This document shows positions 1 through 8,447 of a stretch of 42,435 nt of DNA, one piece after another; the first letter of the stretch is position 1, and each line of letters starts with the position of its first letter. The stretch is taken from assembly GCA_913063255.1 (NCBI GenBank), contig CAJXYJ010000008.1, forward strand, positions 1-42,435, written 5' to 3'. The DNA is from an uncultured Flavobacteriales bacterium (GTDB lineage Bacteria > Bacteroidota > Bacteroidia > Flavobacteriales > Flavobacteriaceae). Under the pieces are notes generated by a model. That model was not told where the DNA came from. It made no database searches and was given only the letters and a program-made list of their open reading frames with translations. A program made the position numbers and the translations under genes.

Positions 1-573
1 TCAAGGTATGCCACTCTTAGAAAAAAAGAGAAAGTCACTGCACAATCTGTTGTTTTAATGGAAAATATTAAGAGTGTGAGTAAGTTGATTACTGTGGAAG
101 CGGATTTTGCAGAAATATTCCATTATGAAACGGATAAACACAAGTTGCTAAATTTAATAATTGGAAAGAAAAAAGCGTTGTTATTAATAGATGCAAAAGC
201 ACATGTAGGCTTCGATTTAACTAAAATAAAATTAGAATCGAATGTTAATTCAAAAGTGATAAAGATTACTAATTTCCCTCAACCAGAATTGCTTTCTATA
301 GAAACCGATTTTAAATATTACGATAAGAAAGAAGGTTGGTTAAATCCAATAACTTCATCTGATTTAACAGATATTAATAGGGAAGCAAAGCAACATATTA
401 TTGATAAAATACCAGAATCTGGAGTACTGAAAGAGGCTTCTGAAAAAGCTTTAGAAACGATTAAATTAATGGAAAAACTAGCCGAAACCATTAATTGGAA
501 ACTGGATTATTCTTCTTTAATATTGAATGCTCCTTCAACAAACCCAAAAATTAAAAAAGATGCAAACGCTTAG
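1..573 (+). CDS. DUF4230 family protein (5' partial)
   Basis: The reading frame is open from base 1 with no start codon before an internal Met at 58, so the gene is cut by the window edge. The visible 190 residues match the C-terminal part of DUF4230 proteins: a beta-rich stretch beginning SVSKLITVEADFAEI, a hydrophobic strand around KKALLLIDAKAHVGFDL, then a helical tail. The function of this family is unknown; full members usually start with a membrane anchor, which would lie outside the window. The stop codon overlaps the start of the downstream transglutaminase-like gene by 14 bases, so the two are probably cotranscribed. The family call is from recognition of the sequence; no role is inferred. 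Confidence 0.7.
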   Translation, partial: SRYATLRKKEKVTAQSVVLMENIKSVSKLITVEADFAEIFHYETDKHKLLNLIIGKKKALLLIDAKAHVGFDLTKIKLESNVNSKVIKITNFPQPELLSIETDFKYYDKKEGWLNPITSSDLTDINREAKQHIIDKIPESGVLKEASEKALETIKLMEKLAETINWKLDYSSLILNAPSTNPKIKKDANA

Positions 574-1501
574 AAATTTATTTATTTTAGGCTTCATTTT
601 TATATCGAACTCTATTTACTCGCAAGATTTTGAAAGGATAGATGCTACCATTTTATTATACCCCACACATTGTGATACACCAGAAGAACTTTCAAGATTT
701 ATAAGCCGAGATTTTACAACTGAAGAGGAAAAGGTACGTGCAATTTACAGTTGGATTATTCAGAATATTGCTTATGAACCTAATGAATACAAGAAATTTG
801 ATTATCGATTTAGCAATTATAGAGAACGGAATAAAAAAGAAGAAGTAACTAGAAATAAGATCATAAAACGAACTTTACAAAAAGGAATTGCAGTTTGCGA
901 AGGATATGCTTTTTTGTTTGAAAGACTTTGTGAATTACAGGGAATAACAAATTATTTGGTACGGGGAAATACCAAAACCACAATGCAGGGTATTGGAGAA
1001 GAATTTAACGCAAATCATATGTGGAATATTGCGATTATCGACGGAAAAGCTTATTTGTTTGATCCTACTTGGGGTTCTGGAAAATACCAGCAAAAATTTA
1101 TAAAAGAACCTAGTTATTTTTACTATAAAACCCCACCAGAACTCTTATTTAAAACACATTATCCAGGTATTTTTGAAGATGCATTAATTGTAGAGACTAT
1201 TAGCAAACAAGAGTTTTCAGAAATGCCACTAATTATAGAAAGGAAACTACTCTTATCTGATATTGAAACCCCAAAAAAAGGAATAATATATACTGAGATG
1301 TATTTTGATGAGATTCAATTTTCAATTAAAAACACCAATCCAACATCTGTAAGTTATTCCTTTGGAACAGAAATTATTCTTGTTAAAAAATTGGATAAAA
1401 CTAATGATAAGATTGAGTTTTCAGTACCTTTAGTTTTGGGAGTAAATACATTGATGATTTATTTTGATGACAAGCCAGCAATAGGGTATAAAATTATGTA
1501 G
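560..1501 (+). CDS. Secreted transglutaminase-like (DUF3857/TGc-type) protein
   Basis: This exported protein has a transglutaminase/cysteine-protease fold. I start it at ATG 560 rather than 527, because the first 11 residues of the longer frame are Lys/Gln-rich, while from 560 the protein begins with a clear signal peptide (MQTLRNLFILGFIFISNSIYS). The presumed Cys-His-Asp triad is visible in order: GIAVCEGYA, then NANHMWNI, then YLFDPTWGSG. The C-terminal third is a beta-rich region of unknown role. Such bacterial proteins may cleave or crosslink amide bonds in the periplasm, but the substrate cannot be told from sequence. It overlaps the DUF4230 gene by 14 bases and is followed one base later by the MmcQ/YjbR gene, which suggests an operon. 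Confidence 0.75.
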   Translation: MQTLRNLFILGFIFISNSIYSQDFERIDATILLYPTHCDTPEELSRFISRDFTTEEEKVRAIYSWIIQNIAYEPNEYKKFDYRFSNYRERNKKEEVTRNKIIKRTLQKGIAVCEGYAFLFERLCELQGITNYLVRGNTKTTMQGIGEEFNANHMWNIAIIDGKAYLFDPTWGSGKYQQKFIKEPSYFYYKTPPELLFKTHYPGIFEDALIVETISKQEFSEMPLIIERKLLLSDIETPKKGIIYTEMYFDEIQFSIKNTNPTSVSYSFGTEIILVKKLDKTNDKIEFSVPLVLGVNTLMIYFDDKPAIGYKIM

Positions 1502-1502
1502 T

Positions 1503-1865
1503 ATGAATATTGAAGAATTTAGAGATTATTGTTTGGTCAAAAAGGGAGTAACAGAATCATTTCCATTTGATGAGCAAACACTTGTTTTTAAAGTCATGGG
1601 TAAAATGTTTGCATTATCTGGTCTAGAACATCAACCTTCTAAAGCAAATTTAAAGTGTGATCCGGAACGCTCTATTGAACTTCGCGAAGAATACGATGGT
1701 CTTATTACTCCTGGATTTCATATGAGTAAATTGCATTGGAATACAGTCGAACTCGAAATGAACTTACCTCATGATATGTTATTGGAACTCATTGATCATT
1801 CTTATGATTTAGTAGTAAAAGGTTTGACAAAAAAACTGAAAGAAGAATTAAAAAACAGAGATTAA
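1503..1865 (+). CDS. MmcQ/YjbR family protein
   Basis: This 120-residue protein has the CyaY-like fold of the MmcQ/YjbR family. Diagnostic features are the N-terminal MNIEEFRDYCLVKKG helix, the FPFDEQTLVFKVMGKMFAL hairpin, the LKCDPE strand and the HMSKLHWNTV segment, with a C-terminal Lys-rich helix. The length is normal for the family. Members are often labelled DNA-binding on structural similarity only; the actual role is unsettled. It starts one base after the transglutaminase-like gene and is probably the last gene of that short operon. Confidence 0.8.
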   Translation: MNIEEFRDYCLVKKGVTESFPFDEQTLVFKVMGKMFALSGLEHQPSKANLKCDPERSIELREEYDGLITPGFHMSKLHWNTVELEMNLPHDMLLELIDHSYDLVVKGLTKKLKEELKNRD

Positions 1866-1881
1866 AAGACTTAAGAGTCTT
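1866..1881 (+). other. Small hairpin after the MmcQ/YjbR gene
   Basis: The 6-bp arms AAGACT and AGTCTT flank TAAG directly after the stop codon. There is no T-tract, so this is at best a weak terminator. The rest of the 205-bp gap to 2071 holds no ORF that I can support. A near-match to the Bacteroidota -7 element (TAACTTTA) lies shortly before the next gene. Confidence 0.3.
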
Positions 1882-2070
1882 AAAAGCAACTTCTTATAAC
1901 TATATTTTTTGTATATTCGTAAGTGTAATATCACCTTTTATCTTTCTTAAGTTATCAACCTAATAACAAATTCAATAGAAAGAGCCCACAAATCTTATTA
2001 AGTGTTGCCTCAAATTTTAGAGAAGTATTTATTTATTAACCATTATACTAACTTTAAAATTTATTAGATC

Positions 2071-2895
2071 ATGAAAACAACGAATCACTATTTTTTTGCA
2101 ATAGCAACGCTTTTGCTATTCAACCTTTCTATTTTCGCTCAAGATGAAGCACCTGCCCGTCCAGAATATGTGGTAGTCACTACCATGCATTGGAATATGG
2201 ATTATGAAGATTTCGATATGAAAGAGTGGATTGCAACAGAGAAGGAATATATGGATAAGGTAACTAAGAATAATGAACTAGTCATGGGAGCTTCTTTTTA
2301 TACACATCGATATACACCTGATAATACGGAGATAATTTATGTACAAACCCATGCAAATTGGGAGGATATAGATAAAGCTGGGGATAGAAATGGAGAACTA
2401 GCAAAAGAGGCTTGGCCAGATGAAGATGCAAGAAATGCATTTTTTGATAAACGTAATATGTATTATGCAGATACACATTCCGATGAAATTTATGCTACCA
2501 TGTCTGGAGCTAAATTGATGGGAGAAGCTCCTAAAGAAGATATGATTTTATATGTTCGCAAGAGTCATTTTGCTTTTCCAGAGGATGGAACTTTTGAGGA
2601 GTTTAAGGAATTGAGAGATGAACATTTAGAAAATGTATTTCATAAAAATGAATTAATAAAAGCCTATTATCCAAATTCTCATGCTTGGGGAGCAGATAGA
2701 ACAGAATATGTGGAAGGTTTTATGGTAGATTCTATGGCAGATTTAGACGAAATGTTTAATAGAAATGGAGAATTAGCTAAGGAAGCTTGGCCAGATGAAG
2801 CTGCTCGTAAAGAAAGAGGAGAAAAAGCAGGTAAGTATTTTACTGGAGTTCATGGAGATTATATTTATACACTAGTTTCAGAATTAGTGAAATAA
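2071..2895 (+). CDS. Secreted protein with two internal repeats, unknown function
   Basis: It has a signal peptide (ending LLLFNLSIFA, then QDEAP), so it is exported. The mature part consists of two similar halves of about 115 residues. Each runs from a strand (YVVVTTMHWNM / ILYVRKSHFAF) through a helix, a strand with a Tyr-rich start, and a closing RNGELAKEAWPDE motif that appears nearly identically at about residues 110-122 and 231-243, followed by a short helix and a terminal strand. The pattern resembles duplicated dimeric alpha/beta-barrel (ferredoxin-like) domains. I do not recognise a named family. It stands alone: a 205-bp gap precedes it and a strong terminator follows it. Confidence 0.6.
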   Translation: MKTTNHYFFAIATLLLFNLSIFAQDEAPARPEYVVVTTMHWNMDYEDFDMKEWIATEKEYMDKVTKNNELVMGASFYTHRYTPDNTEIIYVQTHANWEDIDKAGDRNGELAKEAWPDEDARNAFFDKRNMYYADTHSDEIYATMSGAKLMGEAPKEDMILYVRKSHFAFPEDGTFEEFKELRDEHLENVFHKNELIKAYYPNSHAWGADRTEYVEGFMVDSMADLDEMFNRNGELAKEAWPDEAARKERGEKAGKYFTGVHGDYIYTLVSELVK

Positions 2896-2910
2896 AAATT
2901 AATTATAATA

Positions 2911-2941
2911 AAAAAGGATGCCGATGCGCATCCTTTTTTTT
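2911..2941 (+). terminator. Bidirectional rho-independent terminator
   Basis: The perfect arms AAAAAGGATG (2911-2920) and CATCCTTTTT (2929-2938), with one further C-G pair, enclose a 6-nt loop and run into a T-tract on the plus strand and A/T-rich ends on both strands. It lies between two convergent genes ending at 2895 and 2955 and can serve both. Confidence 0.85.
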
Positions 2942-2954
2942 ATGGATAAAAGTC

Positions 2955-3797
2955 TTAGTTTAATTTTTTAAACCCAGATGGACTTAATTGTTTTATGGCT
3001 TTAAACTGCCTGTTAAAATTAGAGATGTTATTAAAACCGCTATGCTCTGAAATTTCAGAAATAGACATGTCCTTTTGAGTAACTAATAATTTACAAGCAT
3101 GTTCAATTCGTAATTCATTTAAAAATCTAAAATACGTTTTATTGGTACGTTTTTTAAAATATTTGCAAAAAGCGTTTTTTGTCATGGTAGCTACTCCTGC
3201 AATATTGTCTAGAGAGATTTCTTTATCGAAATTAGTCATGGTATATTCAAATACATTTCGCATTCGTTTTCCTTCTATGTCATTGTATTTCCTTTCATTA
3301 ACATAGGAAGATAAACTTTTATGACTTGCCTTTGAAGCTATTTTAAGAAGCTCCATTAATATAATAAATCGTTCAAGTTCTGTGGCATCATTTAGTTTCA
3401 AAAACAGATTTGCAATTATTTTTTTCAAAGAAGATATTTTAAACCCATGGTTTGCTCTTTTAAAAAATAACCGAAGTTCCCTTAATTCCTCCAATTCAAA
3501 AAAGTGTTTCCCAAAAGATGTTTTAGTAAAAAATAAGCTTAACATATGAGAGGATTCCCCTGTATTCACATCACTTTTAAACACGTGTGGCACATAACTT
3601 CCAAATACCAAAACATCTCCTTTTTTGTAATAATTTATTTTGTCACCAACGATAAGAGTACCCTCGCCTTCAAGAATTAGGCTTATTTGTATTTCTTCAT
3701 GTTGATGTAATTTATCGTAGAAAAAGGTGTCCAAATCTTCTTGAAAAACAAGGGCTACACCTTCAGGTTTTGGGATTTTAAAAGGGAGAACTTTCAT
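2955..3797 (-). CDS. AraC-family regulator with N-terminal cupin, probable hydroxyproline-operon activator
   Basis: The protein has an N-terminal cupin-like sensor domain (residues about 20-110; HQHEEIQISLILEGEG followed by the GDVLVFGSYVPHVF strand) and a C-terminal pair of helix-turn-helix motifs (about 180-280). The second carries the signature SISEISEHSGFNNISNFNRQFK and ends in the usual SPSGFKKL. Length (280) is normal. It diverges from the hydroxyproline operon with 149 bp between start codons, the usual arrangement of a local activator. The likely ligand, a hydroxyproline or pathway intermediate, is inferred from position only. The intergenic region is AT-rich and I could not pick an operator with confidence. 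Confidence 0.85.
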   Translation of the reverse strand: MKVLPFKIPKPEGVALVFQEDLDTFFYDKLHQHEEIQISLILEGEGTLIVGDKINYYKKGDVLVFGSYVPHVFKSDVNTGESSHMLSLFFTKTSFGKHFFELEELRELRLFFKRANHGFKISSLKKIIANLFLKLNDATELERFIILMELLKIASKASHKSLSSYVNERKYNDIEGKRMRNVFEYTMTNFDKEISLDNIAGVATMTKNAFCKYFKKRTNKTYFRFLNELRIEHACKLLVTQKDMSISEISEHSGFNNISNFNRQFKAIKQLSPSGFKKLN

Positions 3798-3946
3798 AGT
3801 TACTTAAAAAAACAAAGTACGTAAATAATAATCAAAAAAACAGTAATAGTTAAATATAATGATAATATAGTATCAATATCGGATTAAAAACCATTATAAA
3901 ACGAATCCTATTGCTAGTATTTTTACACTGTTAAAAATAATATCTT

Positions 3947-4861
3947 ATGAGTATAGAATGGAAAGGCGTAATGCCAGCAGTAACTACAAAATTTACAAAA
4001 GACGACCAACTAGATTTGCAAATGTTTGAAACAAATGTAAATGCACAATTAGATGCAGGCGTTCATGGAATTGTTCTAGGAGGAACATTAGGGGAAGCAA
4101 GTACCTTAACAGATCTTGAAAAAAGAACCTTAACACAAACCACTGTCGATATTGTTAAAGGTAAAGTGCCAGTTTTAATCAATATTGCAGAGCAAACTAC
4201 TAAAGGAGCAATAGAGGCAGCTCAAAAAGCAGAAGCCGATGGTGCAAAAGGATTAATGATGTTGCCACCTATGCGTTATAGTGCAGGAGACCGTGAAGTG
4301 GTGGAATATTTTAAAGCAGTAGCTACCAATAGTAGTCTCCCAATTATGGTATACAATAACCCTGTAGATTATAAAACGGAAGTGACCTTAGATATGTTTG
4401 ACGAGTTGCTGAAATGCGAAACAATTCAAGCTGTTAAAGAATCTACAAGAGATATATCTAATGTAACACGTATTAAAAATCGTTTCGGAAATCGTTTAAA
4501 AATAATGACTGGAGTGGATACCTTGGCTTTAGAAAGTTTATTGATGGGTGCCAATGGATGGGTAGCTGGATTGGTTTGTGCATTTCCGAAGGAAACTGTT
4601 GCAATATATGAACTTCAAAAAGCTGGAAGAATAAAAGAAGCTTTAGAAATTTACAGATGGTTTTTACCTTTGTTAGAGTTAGATATAAACTCTAAATTAG
4701 TACAAAATATCAAATTGGCAGAAGTAGCCACTGGAATTGGAACTGAAAATGTTCGTGCTCCTCGTTTACCTTTAATTGGAGCCGAAAGAGCCAATGTTTT
4801 AAATATAATTGAAGAGGGATTAAAAAATAGACCTCAATTACCTGATTATAAAAATTTATAA
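3947..4861 (+). CDS. 1-pyrroline-4-hydroxy-2-carboxylate deaminase (DHDPS family)
   Basis: A class I aldolase-fold protein of the DapA/NanA family, 304 residues. Key residues are visible: the GGTLGEASTL phosphate/carboxylate loop at about 45-54, Tyr136 in MVYNNP, and Schiff-base Lys164 in AVKESTRD. The setting beside a hydroxyproline epimerase, an FAD dehydrogenase and a semialdehyde dehydrogenase points to deamination of delta1-pyrroline-4-hydroxy-2-carboxylate to 2-oxoglutarate semialdehyde and ammonia, the third step of bacterial trans-4-hydroxy-L-proline breakdown, in the cytoplasm. It is the first gene of the plus-strand operon, and its TAA overlaps the next ATG by one base. Related family members (dihydrodipicolinate synthase, N-acetylneuraminate lyase) are less likely because of the neighbours. 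Confidence 0.88.
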   Translation: MSIEWKGVMPAVTTKFTKDDQLDLQMFETNVNAQLDAGVHGIVLGGTLGEASTLTDLEKRTLTQTTVDIVKGKVPVLINIAEQTTKGAIEAAQKAEADGAKGLMMLPPMRYSAGDREVVEYFKAVATNSSLPIMVYNNPVDYKTEVTLDMFDELLKCETIQAVKESTRDISNVTRIKNRFGNRLKIMTGVDTLALESLLMGANGWVAGLVCAFPKETVAIYELQKAGRIKEALEIYRWFLPLLELDINSKLVQNIKLAEVATGIGTENVRAPRLPLIGAERANVLNIIEEGLKNRPQLPDYKNL

Positions 4862-5130
4862 TGTTAGAAATTAGACCCACTTGCGAGAATTGTAATAAGA
4901 ATTTACCTTACAATTCTACTGAAGCAATGATCTGTACATTTGAATGTACTTATTGCCGTGATTGTGTCGATACAATATTAAAAAAAGTCTGCCCTAATTG
5001 TGGTGGAGGATTTACTCAAAGGCCAATTAGGCCAAAAGAATTATTAGAAAAATATCCAGTGTCTAAACATATTGTTTTTAAACCAGTGGATGTTATTAAA
5101 CACAACAATTTAATAAAAAACAAAAAATGA
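4861..5130 (+). CDS. DUF1272 small zinc-ribbon protein
   Basis: An 89-residue Cys-rich protein with four Cys pairs: CENC near the start, then C-x3-C, CRDC and CPNC, followed by GGGFTQRPIRP. This matches DUF1272, a predicted double zinc-binding, RING-like knuckle of unknown function. It is translationally coupled on both sides: its ATG overlaps the deaminase stop (TAATG) and its TGA overlaps the dehydrogenase start (ATGA). It must therefore be made together with the pathway enzymes. Its C-terminal 35 residues are basic and hydrophobic. Whether it is a chaperone, sensor or accessory subunit cannot be told. Confidence 0.8.
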   Translation: MLEIRPTCENCNKNLPYNSTEAMICTFECTYCRDCVDTILKKVCPNCGGGFTQRPIRPKELLEKYPVSKHIVFKPVDVIKHNNLIKNKK

Positions 5131-6710
5131 TTACAGGTGAAAATCATATAGGAAATCAACGTTCCGCAATTGGAGATAAAACGTATAAAACCATCAACCC
5201 AAAACTTAATATTGAGAATGAACAAGTTTTTACGGAAGCGACTTCAGAAGAAATTAATCAAGCTGTTGAATTAGCTTCTGAAGCTTTTAAATCTTTTAGT
5301 AAAAAATCTGGACAAGAAAAAGCAATATTTTTACGAACTATAGGTGATGAAATTTTAGCACAGGGTGACGATTTAATTGCGATGTATCAATCTGAAACTG
5401 GACTGCCGGAAGGAAGAGCTAAAGGAGAAAGAGGAAGAACAATTGGACAATTAACAAGTTTTGCAGCAATGTTGGAAGAAGGTTCTTGGCTAGATGCAAC
5501 CATAGACACTGCTGATTTGGATAGAGCTCCAATACCAAAACAAGATATTAGAAAGATGATGGTGCCTTTAGGACCTGTAGTAGTATTTGGAGCAAGTAAT
5601 TTCCCTTTTGCATATTCAACTGCTGGTGGAGATACAGCTTCTGCTTTAGCTGCAGGATGTCCTGTGATTTGTAAATCACATCCTATGCATGCAGGTACTA
5701 GTGAAATGGTTTCTGAAGCAATTATAAGAGCTGCTCAAAAAACGAATATGCCAAATGGTGTATTCTCTAACTTAAATAGTTCTGGAATAGAAGTAGGAAT
5801 AGAATTAGTTACCCATCCTGGGGTAAAAGCTGTAGGCTTTACGGGAAGTATTAAAGGAGGAAGAGCTTTATATGATATCGCTGCTCAAAGAGATGAACCG
5901 ATACCAGTTTTTGCTGAAATGGGATCTGTAAATCCAGTAGTTTTATTACCGAATGCGGCAGAAAATAGAGGAGAAGCATTGGCAAAAACTTATGCAGGAT
6001 CTATTACTTTGGGAACAGGTCAGTTTTGTACCAAACCAGGATTAATTCTTGGTATAAAAAGCGACTCCTTAACAAGTTTTATTAATACACTTTCTTCGGA
6101 AATTGTAAAAATTGAACCCTCTTGTATGTTGCACCCTCATATTATTGGGAACTATGAAAAAAATAAACAAACGGCTTTACAGCAAGATGGATTAACGGTT
6201 CATGCGGATTATCAAAATGAAGTAGCTGCTAATCACGCAAGACAGGCTATTGTTACTGTGGAAGGAACAACATTTTTAAATAATACTACTTTACATCAAG
6301 AAGTATTTGGGCCATTTTCTATGGTAGTGGAATGTGAAGATGAAAAGGAATTAGAAGTGGTAATTCGTCAATTAGAGGGACAATTAACTGGAACCATTTT
6401 GGGAGAAAATGAAGAATTACAAAATTATACCGCTGTTGTAGATGCCTTACAGAATAGAGTTGGTAGAATTATATTTAACGGAGTGCCTACAGGCGTTGAG
6501 GTTTGTCCTGCAATGTTGCACGGTGGACCTTATCCTTCTTCAACAGACAGTCGTTTTACAGCGGTAGGAATTCATGCGGTAAACAGATGGGTTCGACCAT
6601 TTAGTTTTCAAAATTGGCCAAATGAATTGCTTCCAAATGAGTTAAAAGATGAAAATCCTTTAGGAATTACAAGATTCGTTAATGGTCAAAATTCAAAAGA
6701 AAAAATCTAA
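5127..6710 (+). CDS. 2-oxoglutarate semialdehyde (2,5-dioxovalerate) dehydrogenase
   Basis: An aldehyde dehydrogenase of 527 residues, the length typical of the ketoglutarate-semialdehyde branch. Visible features are the GPVVVFGASNFPFAYS nucleotide-binding segment (149-164), general base Glu264 in FAEMGSVNP and nucleophile Cys301 in GTGQFCTKPG. It would oxidise 2-oxoglutarate semialdehyde to 2-oxoglutarate with NAD(P)+, the last step of 4-hydroxyproline breakdown. The same fold handles other omega-semialdehydes, so it may also act on 2-aminoadipate semialdehyde from hydroxylysine; that is inference. It overlaps the DUF1272 gene by 4 bases and is followed after 6 bases by the DUF885 gene. Confidence 0.9.
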   Translation: MITGENHIGNQRSAIGDKTYKTINPKLNIENEQVFTEATSEEINQAVELASEAFKSFSKKSGQEKAIFLRTIGDEILAQGDDLIAMYQSETGLPEGRAKGERGRTIGQLTSFAAMLEEGSWLDATIDTADLDRAPIPKQDIRKMMVPLGPVVVFGASNFPFAYSTAGGDTASALAAGCPVICKSHPMHAGTSEMVSEAIIRAAQKTNMPNGVFSNLNSSGIEVGIELVTHPGVKAVGFTGSIKGGRALYDIAAQRDEPIPVFAEMGSVNPVVLLPNAAENRGEALAKTYAGSITLGTGQFCTKPGLILGIKSDSLTSFINTLSSEIVKIEPSCMLHPHIIGNYEKNKQTALQQDGLTVHADYQNEVAANHARQAIVTVEGTTFLNNTTLHQEVFGPFSMVVECEDEKELEVVIRQLEGQLTGTILGENEELQNYTAVVDALQNRVGRIIFNGVPTGVEVCPAMLHGGPYPSSTDSRFTAVGIHAVNRWVRPFSFQNWPNELLPNELKDENPLGITRFVNGQNSKEKI

Positions 6711-6716
6711 TTAAAT

Positions 6717-8447
6717 ATGAAAATCTTCAGAAGCATTACTTTATCGTTTTTTCTAATATTCTTAAGCTGTTCCAAAGACAATAAAGTTAATGATTCAGAA
6801 TTATTAAGTGCTATAATTTTAGAAATTGAAGAAAGGGAAAGTTATGATGAAGATGCATACCCTTTAGGTTTATTTTCGAAGGAATACTTTAAAAACGAAG
6901 CCGAATATGCAAAGGAACAATTAGTAAAATTAAATAAAATAGACTCCGTTTCTTTATCTGAAACGGAGTCTATTTCTTTAGAACTATTAAAATTTCAATT
7001 ACAGGATACAATAGATTATTTTGAATTTGAAAGGTATTTGAATCCTTTATTATCTGATTCTGGGTTTCATAACAATTTTTCCTTTTTGGTTCGGCCCTTT
7101 CAAAATTATGAGCAGGTAAAAGACTATTTAACAAATCTGAATACGATCCCGGATAGAGTAAATCAATTCTTGCCATTATTAAGAGAAGGCATAGAAAAAG
7201 GGGTGTCGCAACCAAGAGTGATCTTTAATGGATATGAATCTAGTTATAACGATTATATCGTTGAAGATTACGAAGAAAGTTATTTTTTTAAGCCTTTTAA
7301 TAAGCTTCCAAGTACCTTAACTACCTCTCAAAAAGATTCAGTTTTAGTTGCTGCTAAAGAAGCAATCACCAATAATGTAATTCCTCAATATAAAGTAGTA
7401 AAAGCTTTTTTTGAAGATGAATATTATACAAAAACAAGAACATCCATTGGAGTATCAGAAACACCTAACGGTAAAGCTTATTATCAGAACAGAATAAATT
7501 ATTATACTACGAGTACACAGTATTCAGCAGATGACATTCATAGTTTAGGTTTAAAAGAAGTGGCTCGAATTAAAGGGGAAATGAAAAAAATTATTTTGGA
7601 CTTAAACTATCAAGGTAGTTTTTCAGATTTCCTGCAATTTCTAAGAACCGATCCTCAATTCTATGCTAACTCTCCAGAACAATTATTAATGATTGCTAGA
7701 GATATGGCAAAAAGGGCTGATGAGCAATTGCCAAGATTCTTTAAAACTCTACCTAGAAAACCCTATGGAGTTGCAGCGGTACCCGATGCAATTGCCCCAA
7801 AATATACCACAGGCAGATATGTAGGTACAGAAAAAAATAGCACCGATCCAGGATATTATTGGGTCAACACCTATGATTTACCAAGTAGGCCTCTTTATGT
7901 ATTGCCTTCTTTAACAGTTCATGAAGCAGTACCAGGACATCATTTACAAAGTTCTCTAAATTTAGAAATGGGAGATAGTATTCCTCAATTTAGGAAAGAC
8001 ACTTATTTATCTGCATACGGAGAAGGGTGGGGTTTGTATTGTGAATTTCTTGCGGAAGAAATGGGAATGTACACCACCCCCTATGAACAATTTGGAAAAT
8101 TAACCTACGAAATGTGGCGGGCATGTAGATTAGTAGTAGATACAGGAATCCATGCAAAAGGATGGACAAGGGATCAAGTTGTAAACTATATGGCTGAGAA
8201 CACGGCACTTTCCATGCATGAAATCAATACAGAAACTGATAGATACATCTCTTGGCCAGGTCAAGCTTTATCCTATAAAATAGGGGAGATTAAAATTAGA
8301 GAATTACGTAAAAAAGCAGAATTGGAATTAGGAAGTTCTTTTGATATCCGTGAGTTTCATGAAGTTGTTTTAGAACAAGGAACTGTAACACTTTCCATTT
8401 TAGAAAATAGAGTCCATAATTATATTGAAAAAAATAAAAATGAGTAA
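6717..8447 (+). CDS. DUF885 lipoprotein, putative zinc peptidase
   Basis: It begins with a lipoprotein signal (FFLIFLSCSKD, lipidated Cys18), so the mature protein should sit in the periplasm or outer membrane. The DUF885 domain fills the rest of 576 residues. A zinc-site motif HEAVPGHH starts at residue 402, followed by AYGEGWGLYCEFLAEEMG, which supplies a likely third ligand Glu, and a conserved GQALSYKIGEIKI near the C-terminus. DUF885 proteins resemble carboxypeptidase-like metallopeptidases, but substrate data are sparse. Its place inside the hydroxyproline operon suggests that it trims imported imino-acid-rich peptides. Its end overlaps the epimerase start by 8 bases. Confidence 0.82.
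   Translation: MKIFRSITLSFFLIFLSCSKDNKVNDSELLSAIILEIEERESYDEDAYPLGLFSKEYFKNEAEYAKEQLVKLNKIDSVSLSETESISLELLKFQLQDTIDYFEFERYLNPLLSDSGFHNNFSFLVRPFQNYEQVKDYLTNLNTIPDRVNQFLPLLREGIEKGVSQPRVIFNGYESSYNDYIVEDYEESYFFKPFNKLPSTLTTSQKDSVLVAAKEAITNNVIPQYKVVKAFFEDEYYTKTRTSIGVSETPNGKAYYQNRINYYTTSTQYSADDIHSLGLKEVARIKGEMKKIILDLNYQGSFSDFLQFLRTDPQFYANSPEQLLMIARDMAKRADEQLPRFFKTLPRKPYGVAAVPDAIAPKYTTGRYVGTEKNSTDPGYYWVNTYDLPSRPLYVLPSLTVHEAVPGHHLQSSLNLEMGDSIPQFRKDTYLSAYGEGWGLYCEFLAEEMGMYTTPYEQFGKLTYEMWRACRLVVDTGIHAKGWTRDQVVNYMAENTALSMHEINTETDRYISWPGQALSYKIGEIKIRELRKKAELELGSSFDIREFHEVVLEQGTVTLSILENRVHNYIEKNKNE

Noticed and set aside
3947-4861. Dihydrodipicolinate synthase for lysine biosynthesis
   Set aside because: The fold is right, but the gene is coupled to hydroxyproline enzymes and a semialdehyde dehydrogenase, so the deaminase role fits better.
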